A stretch of 64,000 nucleotides of DNA from [Zimmermannella] bifida NBRC 103089 (GCF_001570925.1 NZ_BCSP01000002.1:214955-278954), one strand, 5' to 3'. Positions 1 to 8,610 are shown, counted from the stretch's first letter. Made by a program: numbers and translations. The notes: a model not told the origin generated them from the letters alone.

Positions 1-1032
1 TGGTTTACGCCAGAGTCGGTTCGCGGCAAGGAGGCTCATCGCGCCTGCGGCACAGGCGACCCCGGTGAGCGACGAAGTCAGCGCGCTGGCAGGCACTAAA
101 CCAGCCATCAGCAGCGTTAGCCCGGGCGGAATTGCGGCCGCCGCAACCAAGGTGGGAGCGCGGAGTTTCGAGAGTCGGCTCCAGAAGATGCAGAATGCGG
201 CGAGCGAAAGTGTGCCCACACCCCAATAGAGCACCGTTGGTACACCGTTCAACCCGAATAAATTCAGGGCGTGGCACGCCCACGCATCCAGGCCTAAGAA
301 AGCGATGCCGAGCACGGCGATACCCTCGGCCGTGGCTCCAAGCTTGCGCTTGCGCAGGTAGCTGGCGAGCAAAATCACGCCAGCAGTAACACCAGCGATG
401 ATGAGTGCCTTGACCTCGAGGCTGAACATGATGAAGGCAACCGTGAGGAACACGGCGGCGGCAATCGCCAGGAACGCGATACCGGTACCGAGCAGGGTGA
501 GCTGGACGCTGGAACGACGAGGTTTCGACGGTGTCGATAGTTGCTCTTGCGGCGGTACTGGTTGTTGAACCTGAGCAGGAGCAGGCGGAGGAAGGGGAAC
601 GCCAGGAAAAGGCTGTGCCTGGGGGAGCGGTGCCGGCTGCCCGAACAAGGACTGGTCAGTTGTAACCGGAACGGGTGCTGCGCCAGTGAACTCTGGTGTG
701 AGTTGTGGAGCCTCAGTCGATGAATGCTTGGCAGCCTCGACTTCTTCGTTGACCAGTCGTTCGGCGCGGGCGGCCTCGGCAGCGCGGGCTTCTGCCTGCT
801 GGGACTGCCACAACTCCGACAACCCCACCGAGCGATCTTCAATCGCGGATGCGGCCTGCAACGAAGCGTTGTAAATCGTCGCAAGTGCCGGATCGTCGAG
901 CGCAAGGTCACAGTTTGCACATCGAACCGCACCGTGACTCGGCACAAAGCACAGGGGACACAGCGACGTATCGCGCAGCTGATTGGCGGACGTGGGGAAT
1001 ACCGGCGATTGGCCGCTGTGAACGTCGCTCAT
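1..1032 (-). CDS. Zinc-ribbon multi-pass membrane protein, SCO7613-like (3' end outside window)
   Basis: The frame is open from an ATG at 1030-1032 (complement) to the window edge, so only the first 344 codons are visible. The N-terminus has two CxxC pairs (CPLC at about residues 25-28, CANC at about 38-41), a typical zinc ribbon. Next come an Ala/Glu-rich, probably helical stretch (about 70-100) and a Pro/Gln-rich linker (about 110-150). From about residue 165 a run of hydrophobic segments continues to the edge. Zinc ribbon, then helix, then many membrane spans matches the actinobacterial SCO7613/DUF2157-like membrane proteins, whose function is unknown. A purine-rich SD (gggaga) precedes the ATG. 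No partner gene is visible on this side. The family name is inferred from architecture. Confidence 0.7.
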   Translation of the reverse strand, partial: MSDVHSGQSPVFPTSANQLRDTSLCPLCFVPSHGAVRCANCDLALDDPALATIYNASLQAASAIEDRSVGLSELWQSQQAEARAAEAARAERLVNEEVEAAKHSSTEAPQLTPEFTGAAPVPVTTDQSLFGQPAPLPQAQPFPGVPLPPPAPAQVQQPVPPQEQLSTPSKPRRSSVQLTLLGTGIAFLAIAAAVFLTVAFIMFSLEVKALIIAGVTAGVILLASYLRKRKLGATAEGIAVLGIAFLGLDAWACHALNLFGLNGVPTVLYWGVGTLSLAAFCIFWSRLSKLRAPTLVAAAAIPPGLTLLMAGLVPASALTSSLTGVACAAGAMSLLAANRLWRKP

Positions 1033-1213
1033 CTTCGTCTCCCTCGAATGTGGTGATGTTCCATGAGCATAGGAGGGAGGCAGCGGCGCGAAGGCGACTT
1101 ATCCACAACTGCAACCAAAAGCCAACTTTGGGCGGATGGGGCCTATAGCGGCGGCAAAGCAGCGAAGCAGAAAAAATTAGGCTAGACTTGCGTAGTCTTG
1201 CTGATGCAAGCGC

Positions 1214-1287
1214 GGGGATGTAGCTCAATGGTAGAGCCCCAGTCTTCCAAACTGGTCACGCGGGTTCGATTCCCGTCATCCCCTCCA
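1214..1287 (+). tRNA. tRNA-Gly(TCC)
   Basis: A complete cloverleaf can be drawn. The acceptor GGGGATG pairs with CATCCCC, the D arm is GCTC/GAGC, the anticodon arm CCAGT/ACTGG has loop CTTCCAA (anticodon TCC), and the T arm GCGGG/CCCGT has loop TTCGATT. The discriminator is T and CCA is encoded. A terminator follows at once. Confidence 0.97.
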
Positions 1288-1290
1288 TCT

Positions 1291-1321
1291 AAGAGGCGTC
1301 TACTCGGTAGGCGCCTCTTTT
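1291..1321 (+). terminator. Intrinsic terminator after tRNA-Gly
   Basis: AAGAGGCG pairs with CGCCTCTT and a T run follows the stem. A near-identical copy lies at 1425-1455 inside the downstream repeat. Confidence 0.85.
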
Positions 1322-1424
1322 GGTTGCCTTTGAACCCTGGTGCGGCTGTCGCCGCCGCAGGTCTGCGAAGCGGTGCTTCGCTGTTTCGACCTGCGGGGTT
1401 CGATTCCCGTCATCCCCTCCATTT

Positions 1425-1455
1425 AAGAGGCGTCTACTCAGTAGGCGCCTCTTTT
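1425..1455 (+). terminator. Second copy of the tRNA-Gly terminator
   Basis: The stem AAGAGGCG/CGCCTCTT plus T run is repeated. It differs from the first copy by one loop base. Confidence 0.8.
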
Positions 1456-1511
1456 GGTTGCCTTGTGAACCCTGGCGCGGCTGTCGCCGCCGCCGCTCTC
1501 GATGAAGTTGT

Positions 1512-1604
1512 GGCCTAGATTGCACGGTTCTAAGCGTTGATAGCGTGCAAAGTCGGCCTCAGCGATTGTGTGTTTGGGAACTTTAGGCCGATTTTGCAGT
1601 CTGC
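1512..1604. repeat. Degenerate palindromic repeat, GTGCAAAGTCGGCC family
   Basis: GGCCTAGATTGCACGG faces GTGCAAAGTCGGCC across a short spacer (1512-1557). A second reversed half-site (GGCCGATTTTGCA) lies at about 1588-1600. Better conserved members of the same palindrome are at 31782-31836 and 33004-33059. Confidence 0.7.
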
Positions 1605-1743
1605 GCGTCTGCTTAGATGCGGGTGGATGCGGTCGGTTCAGTTGGATTAGTCGTGCGATTTTTGTGTTTGGTGCAACGTACTTCGATTTTCCGTGTAAGC
1701 TAGGGCAGTCGCGTAAATGCGGCGGTCGGTACGCAAGTACCAA

Positions 1744-1817
1744 CGGGACGTGGCGCAGTTTGGTAGCGCGCCTGCTTTGGGAGCAGGATGTCGCAGGTTC
1801 AAATCCTGTCGTCCCGA
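1744..1817 (+). tRNA. tRNA-Pro(TGG)
   Basis: The acceptor CGGGACG pairs with CGTCCCG and the D arm is GCGC/GCGC. The anticodon arm CCTGC/GCAGG has loop TTTGGGA (anticodon TGG), and the T arm is GCAGG/CCTGT with loop TTCAAAT. The discriminator is A and CCA is not encoded. Confidence 0.97.
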
Positions 1818-1821
1818 CTAG

Positions 1822-1863
1822 ACGAAACAGGCCCCACCTCTTGGTGGGGTCTGTTTCGTTTAT
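1822..1863 (+). terminator. Intrinsic terminator of repeat unit 1 (tRNA-Pro)
   Basis: ACGAAACAG-CCCCACC pairs with GGTGGGG-CTGTTTCGT around a TCTT loop, followed by TTTAT. Confidence 0.88.
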
Positions 1864-1984
1864 CGCGGGACTACAGTAGGGCCCCGCTGGCGCGGAGTGG
1901 CTCCGCTCGATGCTGTTCTTGTTTCGTGACGTGCGTGTATTTCTGCATCGAGTGGAGCGCGCCAGTGGGAAGCGTCCCGACTAG

Positions 1985-2026
1985 ACGAAACAGGCCCCAC
2001 CTCTTGGTGGGGTCTGTTTCGTTTAT
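1985..2026 (+). terminator. Intrinsic terminator of repeat unit 2
   Basis: Same hairpin as in unit 1, at an offset of 163 bp. Confidence 0.85.
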
Positions 2027-2148
2027 CGCGGGGCTACAGTAGGGCCCCTTCGGTGCGGAGAGTCTCGGGTCACTGCTTGTAGGTTTACGTGACTTGCGTC
2101 GATAACGTGCAGTGAGGCGAGCGCGCCGAAGGGACGCGTCCCGACTAG

Positions 2149-2190
2149 ACGAAACAGGCCCCGCCTCTTGGTGGGGTCTGTTTCGTTTAT
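2149..2190 (+). terminator. Intrinsic terminator of repeat unit 3
   Basis: Same hairpin as unit 1 with one A-to-G change in the 5' arm (CCCCGCC), which is tolerated as a wobble pair. Confidence 0.85.
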
Positions 2191-2310
2191 CGCGGTGCTA
2201 CAGTAGGGCCCCTTTCGCGCGTGGAGTCTCGGATCGATGCCTGCTCTTGTTGCGTGACGTGCTTGTGTTTCTGCATCGAGTGGAGCGCGTGAAGGGACGC
2301 GTCCCGACTA

Positions 2311-2720
2311 GATGCGAATAGCTCCCGTCGGTCCCAAGAATGTACGAAAACAGTGCATAGATCACACCCCTGGATAACAGGTTGGTAACGTCTGGGATTT
2401 TCCCGATGGATCCGCATGTCCACGGGGGAGTCGCGCTAATGAACGACCCTAATTTTCAACGGAAAAGGCTCGATCAGGGGCTGTTTTCTCGGTAACTCGA
2501 CACCTATGGCAATTACGCTAGTTAAGCAATTTGGCGCTTTGAGGAGCGGGAAACCGGGTTCCTTGGCGCGTTGTGTGACTGGATGTTGCGCAACGGTGAT
2601 TGTGCCCGCGGCTGCGAACGATTGCGGCCGCATGTGTGCGCGATCCCAGGATTGCTGGTGATCACTCACCTTCGTGTGCGAAAAGACCGTGCGCGGCAAA
2701 CGACCCCAAAAGGAGCGTTC
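2311..2720. other. Non-coding leader region before the osmoprotectant operon
   Basis: No supported gene lies here. The stretch is more A/T-rich than its surroundings and presumably holds the promoter of the ABC operon, but I see no convincing -35/-10 pair. The open frame that continues upstream of 2721 lacks a ribosome binding site and does not look coding. Confidence 0.5.
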
Positions 2721-4028
2721 GTGCCAAACATTGCCATCTCCGTCAAACATCTCTACAAGGTGTTTGGCAAGCATCCCCGCGAGGCCGTGGAACGTCTCAA
2801 GCGCGGAGCTACGCGTGATGAACTGCTGCCCGCGACGACGGCAGCAGTGATCGATGCGTCATTCGAGGTCGAAAAGGGCGAAATTTTCGTCGTCATGGGA
2901 CTCTCGGGTTCGGGTAAATCCACGCTGATTCGTACCTTGAATGGGCTGAACGAGCCGACCGCTGGCTCGATCAAAATCGGCGATGAAGAACTCGTGGATG
3001 CGAGTCCAGCCACTCTGCGCGCTATCCGTCGCAACAACATTTCGATGGTCTTCCAGCACTTCGCACTCTTCCCACATCGCACTGTGCTCGAGAACGTTGC
3101 CTACGGCCTCGAAGTGCAAGAGGTCGCGCGCGAGAAGCGCGAGAAGCTTGCTTATGAAATTCTGCAGACGGTGGGGCTTGCCGAGTGGGCAAATGCGTAC
3201 CCTGACGAGCTTTCCGGCGGTATGCAGCAGCGCGTGGGTATCGCTCGCGCCCTCTGTGCCGAAACTGATGTGCTGCTCATGGACGAAGCGTTCAGTGCGC
3301 TGGACCCGCTCATCCGTCGCGAGATGCAAGAGGAACTCGTCGAACTCCAGAGCAGCCTCGGCAAGACCATCGTCTTTATTACTCACGACCTCAACGAAGC
3401 GATGTTCCTCGGCGATCGAATCGCGGTAATGCGCGACGGCCGCATCGTCCAGATCGGCACGCCAGAAGACATCCTCACGAACCCGGCCGATGACTACGTC
3501 GAGCAGTTCGTGCAAGACGTTGACCGCTCTCGCGTGCTCACCGCATCCGCTGTCATGCAGCCTGCCCGTGCGGTCGCGCCAATCTCGGTCGGCATTAACG
3601 GTGTTGCCAAGATCATGCGCGAAATGCAGGTCTCTGGTGTGTTCCTCACCGACCGCAACCGTCTCGTTGGCGCGGTCACAGAGATTCAGGTTGCTCGTGC
3701 TGCTCGACACGGCAACGTTTCGCTGGCCGAGATCATCGACCGCGATATCGAAACCGTAAGCACCGATACCGTCCTCAGCGAGTTGTTTGAACCCGCTGTG
3801 GATTCGAGCCTGCCGCTGCCCGTGGTCGACGAGAACCGCCGCATCTTGGGCGTGGTGCCACGCGTTGCGCTCTTGAGCTCGATGACCACGACCACCGGCG
3901 CCATTGATGTGCCCGAGGATGCGGGCGAGCACGACCCGCAGATCCCCGTCGTCGATGCGGTGGTCATTAATGAGCACGGTGCCACGACCGGGGTTCCGGC
4001 AACGACTACGGAAGGCGGTGCGCAGTAA
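2721..4028 (+). CDS. Glycine betaine/proline ABC transporter, ATP-binding subunit
   Basis: ATPase that powers uptake of compatible solutes (ProV/OpuAA family), 435 aa. Visible motifs: Walker A GLSGSGKS near residue 65, signature LSGGMQQR, Walker B VLLMDEAFSALD, and switch histidine in ITHD. The C-terminal ~130 residues fit a pair of CBS domains, which in this family sense ionic strength or nucleotides. I chose the GTG at 2721 because AAAGGAG stands at the right distance; the frame stays open upstream but without coding character. The stop overlaps the permease ATG by one base (TAATG), so translation is probably coupled. The solute itself is inferred from the family. Confidence 0.93.
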   Translation: MPNIAISVKHLYKVFGKHPREAVERLKRGATRDELLPATTAAVIDASFEVEKGEIFVVMGLSGSGKSTLIRTLNGLNEPTAGSIKIGDEELVDASPATLRAIRRNNISMVFQHFALFPHRTVLENVAYGLEVQEVAREKREKLAYEILQTVGLAEWANAYPDELSGGMQQRVGIARALCAETDVLLMDEAFSALDPLIRREMQEELVELQSSLGKTIVFITHDLNEAMFLGDRIAVMRDGRIVQIGTPEDILTNPADDYVEQFVQDVDRSRVLTASAVMQPARAVAPISVGINGVAKIMREMQVSGVFLTDRNRLVGAVTEIQVARAARHGNVSLAEIIDRDIETVSTDTVLSELFEPAVDSSLPLPVVDENRRILGVVPRVALLSSMTTTTGAIDVPEDAGEHDPQIPVVDAVVINEHGATTGVPATTTEGGAQ

Positions 4029-4984
4029 TGGATCTCGAATTTCGTTTGCCACTGGGCCAATGGATCGAAGAAGGCGTTGACGTCATTAAGTCCTCGCTCA
4101 ACTCGGTGCTGAAGCTTGTCAGCCTGGGCCTAGAGCAACTCTACGAGTGGCTGGTCATTGCGTTCACCGCGCTGCCGAACTGGGCGACGGCCCTGCTGAT
4201 CGTGCTGTGCTGCTTCGTCGTGCGCGGTCGTGCTAACGGCAAGTTGGTTTCCGGCTGGAAGTTCGCACTGGGCGCTGCTGTCGGACTGACACTGATCATC
4301 GCGCTGGACCAATGGGACGACGCCATGAAGTCGCTTTCGTTGGTGCTAGTTGCAAGCCTCATCGCGCTCGTGATGGCGATTCCGCTCGGTATCTGGGCGG
4401 CAAAATCGCCAACTGCCGCGGCAATCATCCGCCCGATCATGGATTTCTTCCAGACAATGCCGGCCATGGTGTACCTGATCCCGGCGATCATTTTCTTCAG
4501 CGTCGGTACCGTGCCGGGCATCGTGGCGACCGTGATCTTCTCGATGCCGCCGGGTGTACGTATGACAACGCTTGGTATTCACGGTGTCGACAAGGAAGTG
4601 GTGGAAGCGTCCCGCGCGTTCGGTGCGACTCCGCGCCGAACGCTCCGCCAGGTTGAACTGCCACTGGCAATGCCATCGATCATGGCGGGCGTTAACCAGG
4701 TCATCATGCTCGCGCTTTCGATGGTCGTTATCGCCGGTATGGTCGGCGCCGAGGGACTCGGTCGCGAGGTCTACCTTGCCCTCGGTAACGGTGATGTCGC
4801 GCGCGGATTCGAAGCTGGTATTGCTGTCGTTATTCTCGCGATGCTGCTCGACCGGCTGTCGGGTTCTTTCGCCTCAACGCGCCAGCGTCGACGCCGCACC
4901 GTTGTGGCTGCTGATAGCACCGAAGACAAATCAGCTACGCCGGTCGCCGACGAGGTCGCGAAGGCTGAGCAAGCCCAGCCGTAG
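4028..4984 (+). CDS. Glycine betaine/proline ABC transporter, permease
   Basis: Integral membrane subunit of the ProW/OpuAB family, 318 aa. It has hydrophobic segments at roughly residues 40-60, 80-95, 100-130, 140-175, 215-240 and 255-275. The cytoplasmic EAA loop that contacts the ATPase is visible as EASRAFGATPRRTLRQVELP. The tail after about residue 285 is charged and low in complexity. The gene sits between the ATPase (one-base overlap) and the binding protein. The binding protein is a separate gene here, not fused to the permease as in some OpuA systems. Confidence 0.93.
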   Translation: MDLEFRLPLGQWIEEGVDVIKSSLNSVLKLVSLGLEQLYEWLVIAFTALPNWATALLIVLCCFVVRGRANGKLVSGWKFALGAAVGLTLIIALDQWDDAMKSLSLVLVASLIALVMAIPLGIWAAKSPTAAAIIRPIMDFFQTMPAMVYLIPAIIFFSVGTVPGIVATVIFSMPPGVRMTTLGIHGVDKEVVEASRAFGATPRRTLRQVELPLAMPSIMAGVNQVIMLALSMVVIAGMVGAEGLGREVYLALGNGDVARGFEAGIAVVILAMLLDRLSGSFASTRQRRRRTVVAADSTEDKSATPVADEVAKAEQAQP

Positions 4985-5077
4985 GCGCCACGCGCATCCG
5001 CTCAAATCAAGCTCATCCCCTAATGCGCACGTGTTGCGTACTCAATTACTCACTTACTCATTGCGATACGAAACGAG

Positions 5078-5974
5078 ATGAACATGAAATTCCCTTGGTT
5101 GAAATCACTTGCTGCGGCAGCAGTTGCAGCACTGGCACTCACCGGTTGCACCGTCGGTGAAAGCAGCGAGAAGCTCGACAACGGCGACGAAAAGGTCGTA
5201 GACGTTGCGGTGTTTGCAGGTTGGGACGAAGGTGTCGCTGCAAGCCACCTCTGGAAGACCGTGCTCGAAGAAAAGGGCTACACCGTTAACCTCCACGAGG
5301 CTGACCCAGCCGCCGTCTACACCGGCCTCGCTAACGGCGACTACGACGTCGTGCTCGACACCTGGCTGCCGATCACCCACGCTTCGTACATTGAGAAGTA
5401 CGGCGACAAGATCATCGACCTCGGTGCGTGGAACGACGAAGCCAAGCTCACCATTGCCGTGAACGAGGATGCGCCGATCGACTCGCTCGAAGAACTCGCT
5501 GCGAACGCCGACAAGTTCGGCAACAAGATTTACGGCATCGAAGCCGGTGCTGGTCTGACGAAGGTGACCGAAGAAGAAGTCATCCCGCAGTACGGTCTCG
5601 ACAAGATGGAATACGCGATCTCGAGTACCCCAGCAATGCTGACGGAGCTCAAGGCCAAGACGAAGGCCGGCGAGAACGTTGTCGTGACGCTGTGGCGTCC
5701 GCACTGGGCCTACGACGAATTCCCGATTAAGGACCTCGAGGACCCGAAGGGTGCGCTCGGCGGCGCTGAGTCGATCCACTCGTACGCAGCTGGTGACTTC
5801 GAGACCACCCACCCGCAGCTCGCTGGCTGGCTCAAGGGCTTCAAGATGGATTCCGAGACGCTGTACTCGCTCGAGAACGTGATGTTCAACGAGAACGAGA
5901 GCGAAGACTACGCTCCGGTCGTCAAGGACTGGATTGCTGAAAACCAGGAGTATGTCGACGGTCTGACCAAGTAG
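5078..5974 (+). CDS. Glycine betaine-binding lipoprotein
   Basis: Substrate-binding lipoprotein of the importer (OpuAC/ProX type, 298 aa). A lysine-containing n-region and hydrophobic stretch end in the lipobox LTGC (Cys at about 24), so it should be lipid-anchored outside the membrane. The mature part starts with the GWDEG segment typical of this family, and tryptophans follow in TWLP and LWRPHW, as expected for the aromatic cage that binds quaternary amines. An alternative ATG lies two codons downstream; neither has a strong SD. A 93-base gap separates it from the permease, and a terminator follows at 6014, closing the operon. Confidence 0.92.
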   Translation: MNMKFPWLKSLAAAAVAALALTGCTVGESSEKLDNGDEKVVDVAVFAGWDEGVAASHLWKTVLEEKGYTVNLHEADPAAVYTGLANGDYDVVLDTWLPITHASYIEKYGDKIIDLGAWNDEAKLTIAVNEDAPIDSLEELAANADKFGNKIYGIEAGAGLTKVTEEEVIPQYGLDKMEYAISSTPAMLTELKAKTKAGENVVVTLWRPHWAYDEFPIKDLEDPKGALGGAESIHSYAAGDFETTHPQLAGWLKGFKMDSETLYSLENVMFNENESEDYAPVVKDWIAENQEYVDGLTK

Positions 5975-6013
5975 CAATGGCGGATGCGGCGGGTTCCGTC
6001 GCCACCATGCACC

Positions 6014-6043
6014 CGTTCGGGGCGGCTTCGGTCGCCCCGAACG
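6014..6043 (+). terminator. Terminator of the osmoprotectant operon
   Basis: CGTTCGGGGCG pairs with CGCCCCGAACG around a small loop. The T run after it is short. Confidence 0.75.
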
Positions 6044-6278
6044 TCGTTCTACGGCATCACCGCGATTTCCAACCGGATGCACTTCGGCACGTAACGCGGG
6101 CACGCGCAAGACGCGGCGATCGTCGCGACAGAACCGGATGCATCCATACCGAAAACAGACAACATTAGGGCGCTTTGGGGCAAGACAAGTAGTATTGCTC
6201 TGTTTGCGCGTCAAATACGCCAGCGTTTGCTAACGGCTGCTGAGCAAGCAGCGAACCGACACTCAGGAGATACCGAAC

Positions 6279-7784
6279 GTGAAGACCACGGTCGACAAGG
6301 TCAACCCGACCCACGCCAAGCTCACTATCAACGTGACCCCGGAAGACTTCAAGCCGTTCATGGACCGTGCGTACCGCACGATCGCGAACCAGATTCAGAT
6401 TCCAGGTTTCCGCAAGGGCAACGTCCCTTCGCAGCTCATCGACGCCCGTGTTGGTCGTGAAGTTGTGATCGACCAAGCCATCAACGACGGTCTTGACACC
6501 TGGTACCAGCAGGGCCTCGCCGAGTCGGGCCTGACCCCGCTCGGACGTCCAGAAGCAGACGTTACCCAGACCCCTGACGTCATGGACCTCTCGGGCGACC
6601 TCGTTGTCACCGTTGACGTTGACGTTCGTCCCGAAATCGAACTCGGCGACTACAAGGGCCTCAAGATCGAGGTTGAAGCTGCTGAGGTTACCGACGCCGA
6701 CGTCGAGGCCGAGCTCGAAACCCTGCGCAAGCGCTTCGGCACCCTCAAGACGGTTGAGCGTCCGATCGAAAACGGCGACTTCGCCACCATCGACCTCGTT
6801 GCCAAGATTGGCGACGACATCGTTGACGAAGCGAATGGCATCTCGCACGAAGTTGGTTCGGGCGAACTGCTCGACGGCACCGACGAGGCACTGCTCACGC
6901 TGACCGCTGACGAAGAGACCACCTTCACCTCGACGCTGCTCGGTGGCGAGCGTGCCGGTGAAGAAGCCGAGATCACCGTCAAGGTTGTTTCGGTCAAGGA
7001 ACGCGAACTCCCTGAGGTTGACGACGAGTTCGCTCAGCTCGCGAGCGAGTTCGACACCGTTGAAGAACTCCGCGAAGACCTGCGCAACCAGGCTGCCAAG
7101 AAGAAGACTTTCGGCCAGGTTGACGAAGCCCGCGGCAAGGCAATCGACGCACTGCTCGAGAACACCGAAGTTCCGGTTCCTGAGCAGCTCATCGAAGACG
7201 AAGTTGCCCGCCACCTGGAGGGCGAAGGTAAGACTGGCGACGACCCACACGCCGAAGAGGTTCGTGAAGAATCGCGCAAGTCGTTCCGTCAGCAGGTCAT
7301 CCTTGACGAGATCATCAAGGCTGAGCAGGTTCAGGTCGAGCAAAATGAGTTCACCGAATTCCTGTTCCAGCAGGCGTCGCAGTACGGCATTGCTCCGCAG
7401 CAGTACATCGAAATGCTGCAGCAGAACAACGGCCTGCCACAGGTCATCGGTGAGGTTGCTCGTTCGAAGGCAATCCTCTACGTTCTCGAAGACGCTACGG
7501 TTACCGACACCAACGGCAAGGCTGTTGACCTCTCGGAATTCACCGCAGTAGTTCGCCAGGCACGTGAAGCACAGGCTGAAGCTGACAAGGCAGAAGACGC
7601 AGCTGACGAAGCTGAGGCACCTGCCGAGAAGAAGCCTGCTGCCAAGAAGGCACCAGCCAAGAAGGCTCCGGCGAAGAAGGCCGCGGCAAAGAAGGCTGAC
7701 GACGCTGAGGCCGAGAAGAAGCCTGCTGCCAAGAAGGCACCAGCCAAGAAGACCGCAGCCAAGAAGGCTGACGACGCTGAGTAG
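6279..7784 (+). CDS. tig: Trigger factor with Lys/Ala-rich tail
   Basis: Ribosome-bound chaperone with peptidyl-prolyl isomerase activity. The N-terminal domain has the ribosome-docking signature GFRKGNVP (about residues 45-52). An FKBP-type domain follows (about 150-245) and then the helical C-terminal domain to about 425. The start is GTG 6279, with AGGAGA at 6265-6270. At 501 aa it is longer than the ~430-470 aa usual for the family. The extra length is an acidic Ala/Glu stretch followed by tandem AAKKAPAKK-type repeats, like the tails of bacterial histone H1-like proteins. It lies upstream of clpP1-clpP2, as in many actinobacteria. Confidence 0.96.
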   Translation: MKTTVDKVNPTHAKLTINVTPEDFKPFMDRAYRTIANQIQIPGFRKGNVPSQLIDARVGREVVIDQAINDGLDTWYQQGLAESGLTPLGRPEADVTQTPDVMDLSGDLVVTVDVDVRPEIELGDYKGLKIEVEAAEVTDADVEAELETLRKRFGTLKTVERPIENGDFATIDLVAKIGDDIVDEANGISHEVGSGELLDGTDEALLTLTADEETTFTSTLLGGERAGEEAEITVKVVSVKERELPEVDDEFAQLASEFDTVEELREDLRNQAAKKKTFGQVDEARGKAIDALLENTEVPVPEQLIEDEVARHLEGEGKTGDDPHAEEVREESRKSFRQQVILDEIIKAEQVQVEQNEFTEFLFQQASQYGIAPQQYIEMLQQNNGLPQVIGEVARSKAILYVLEDATVTDTNGKAVDLSEFTAVVRQAREAQAEADKAEDAADEAEAPAEKKPAAKKAPAKKAPAKKAAAKKADDAEAEKKPAAKKAPAKKTAAKKADDAE

Positions 7785-7826
7785 CATGGCCGCCCGTTAG
7801 GCGCGCAATTGCTCGCTTGACGGCAC

Positions 7827-7881
7827 CGCGAGGGTCGTACCAATCGGATGCACCGCATCCGTATCGGTGCGGCCCTCGTGC
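7827..7881 (+). terminator. Long hairpin between tig and clpP1
   Basis: The centre CGGATGC-ACC-GCATCCG is flanked by further imperfect pairing (CGAGGG.CG.ACC with GGT.CG.CCCTCG), giving a stem of roughly 25 bp. No T run follows, so it may be a weak terminator, a processing site or an attenuator that separates tig from clpP expression. Confidence 0.5.
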
Positions 7882-7980
7882 GTTCTCGTCGGCATCCTCA
7901 CGCCAAGGGCGAACAGACACCGGATTCGCGGCCGTCGTCGACTAGTTTCGTCAAGAGAACCCGTTAGAAGGAGCACACTC

Positions 7981-8610
7981 GTGGCTGAACAGCAAATGCC
8001 GAACAGCGTCTTTGACCGCCTGTTGAAGGACCGCATCATCTGGCTTGGCGAAGACGTTCGCGATGATAACTCGAACGAGATTTGCGCGAAGATGCTGCTG
8101 CTCTCGGCAGAAGACCCCGAGCGCGACATCTACTTGTACATCAACTCGCCCGGTGGCTCGGTCACGGCAGGTATGGCGATCTACGACACCATGCAGCTCA
8201 TCCCGAACGACGTGGTCACCGTAGGTATCGGCATGGCCGCATCGATGGGGCAGCTGCTGCTCACCTCGGGTGCCCCGGGTAAGCGGTACATCACGCCAAA
8301 CACGCGCGTGCTGCTGCACCAGCCGCTCGGTGGCTTTGGCGGTACGTCGTCTGACATCCAGCGTCAGGCTCAGCTCATCCTCGACATGAAACAGCGACTG
8401 GCAGAAATCACTGCTTCGCGCACCGGCAAGACCGTTGAACAGGTTCACGCCGATGGTGACCGTGATAAGTGGTTCACGGCCGAAGAAGCCCTCGAGTACG
8501 GCTTTGTTGACCACATCTCCGAATCGGCCACCTCGGTCGTTGGTGGCGGCGGAACTGACCGTCGCATCTCGAACGACCCAACCGAAGCCGCAAAGTCGGA
8601 CGACAACTAA
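7981..8610 (+). CDS. clpP1: ATP-dependent Clp protease proteolytic subunit 1
   Basis: Serine protease subunit of the Clp barrel, 209 aa. The nucleophile serine is in GMAASMG and the catalytic histidine in LLHQPLGG; an aspartate follows in the C-terminal half. The start is GTG 7981, with GAAGGAG a few bases upstream. The open frame reaches back to 7867 but has no signal there. In actinobacteria ClpP1 and ClpP2 form a mixed barrel that works with ClpX or ClpC. clpP2 follows after 36 bases on the same strand. Confidence 0.96.
   Translation: MAEQQMPNSVFDRLLKDRIIWLGEDVRDDNSNEICAKMLLLSAEDPERDIYLYINSPGGSVTAGMAIYDTMQLIPNDVVTVGIGMAASMGQLLLTSGAPGKRYITPNTRVLLHQPLGGFGGTSSDIQRQAQLILDMKQRLAEITASRTGKTVEQVHADGDRDKWFTAEEALEYGFVDHISESATSVVGGGGTDRRISNDPTEAAKSDDN

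Larger units (their letters stand above)
1262..1493 (+). repeat. Tandem duplication of the tRNA-Gly 3' end with its terminator
   Basis: Bases 1262-1358 (T-arm strand, 3' acceptor strand, CCA, terminator, GC-rich tail) recur at 1396-1493 with few changes and one inserted base, at an offset of 134. Between the copies (about 1357-1395) is another hairpin: GCAGGTC/GACCTGC outside, GCGAAGC/GCTTCGC inside. The second copy is not a whole tRNA, because the D and anticodon arms are missing. Confidence 0.9.
1810..2310 (+). repeat. Three tandem ~163-bp units starting in the tRNA-Pro 3' end
   Basis: The string CGTCCCGACTAG (3' acceptor strand plus trailer) recurs at 1810, 1973, 2137 and 2300, giving three full units and a partial one. 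Each unit has (a) a strong 18-bp terminator hairpin, (b) a constant part ending in TAGGGCCCC, and (c) a long second hairpin whose arms differ between units but remain paired. Outer arms are CGCTGGCGCG/CGCGCCAGTG in unit 1 and CTTCGGTGCG/CGCGCCGAAG in unit 2. Inner arms are TCGATGC/GCATCGA in units 1 and 3 and CACTGC/GCAGTG in unit 2. The apical part keeps a CGTGAC-TGC core. Confidence 0.92.

Noticed and set aside
1396..1422. Possible second tRNA-Gly gene
   Set aside because: Only the T arm, 3' acceptor strand and CCA are present; the D and anticodon arms are missing.
1810..2310. CRISPR array
   Set aside because: The repeat units are ~163 bp, contain terminators and lack unique spacers of constant size.
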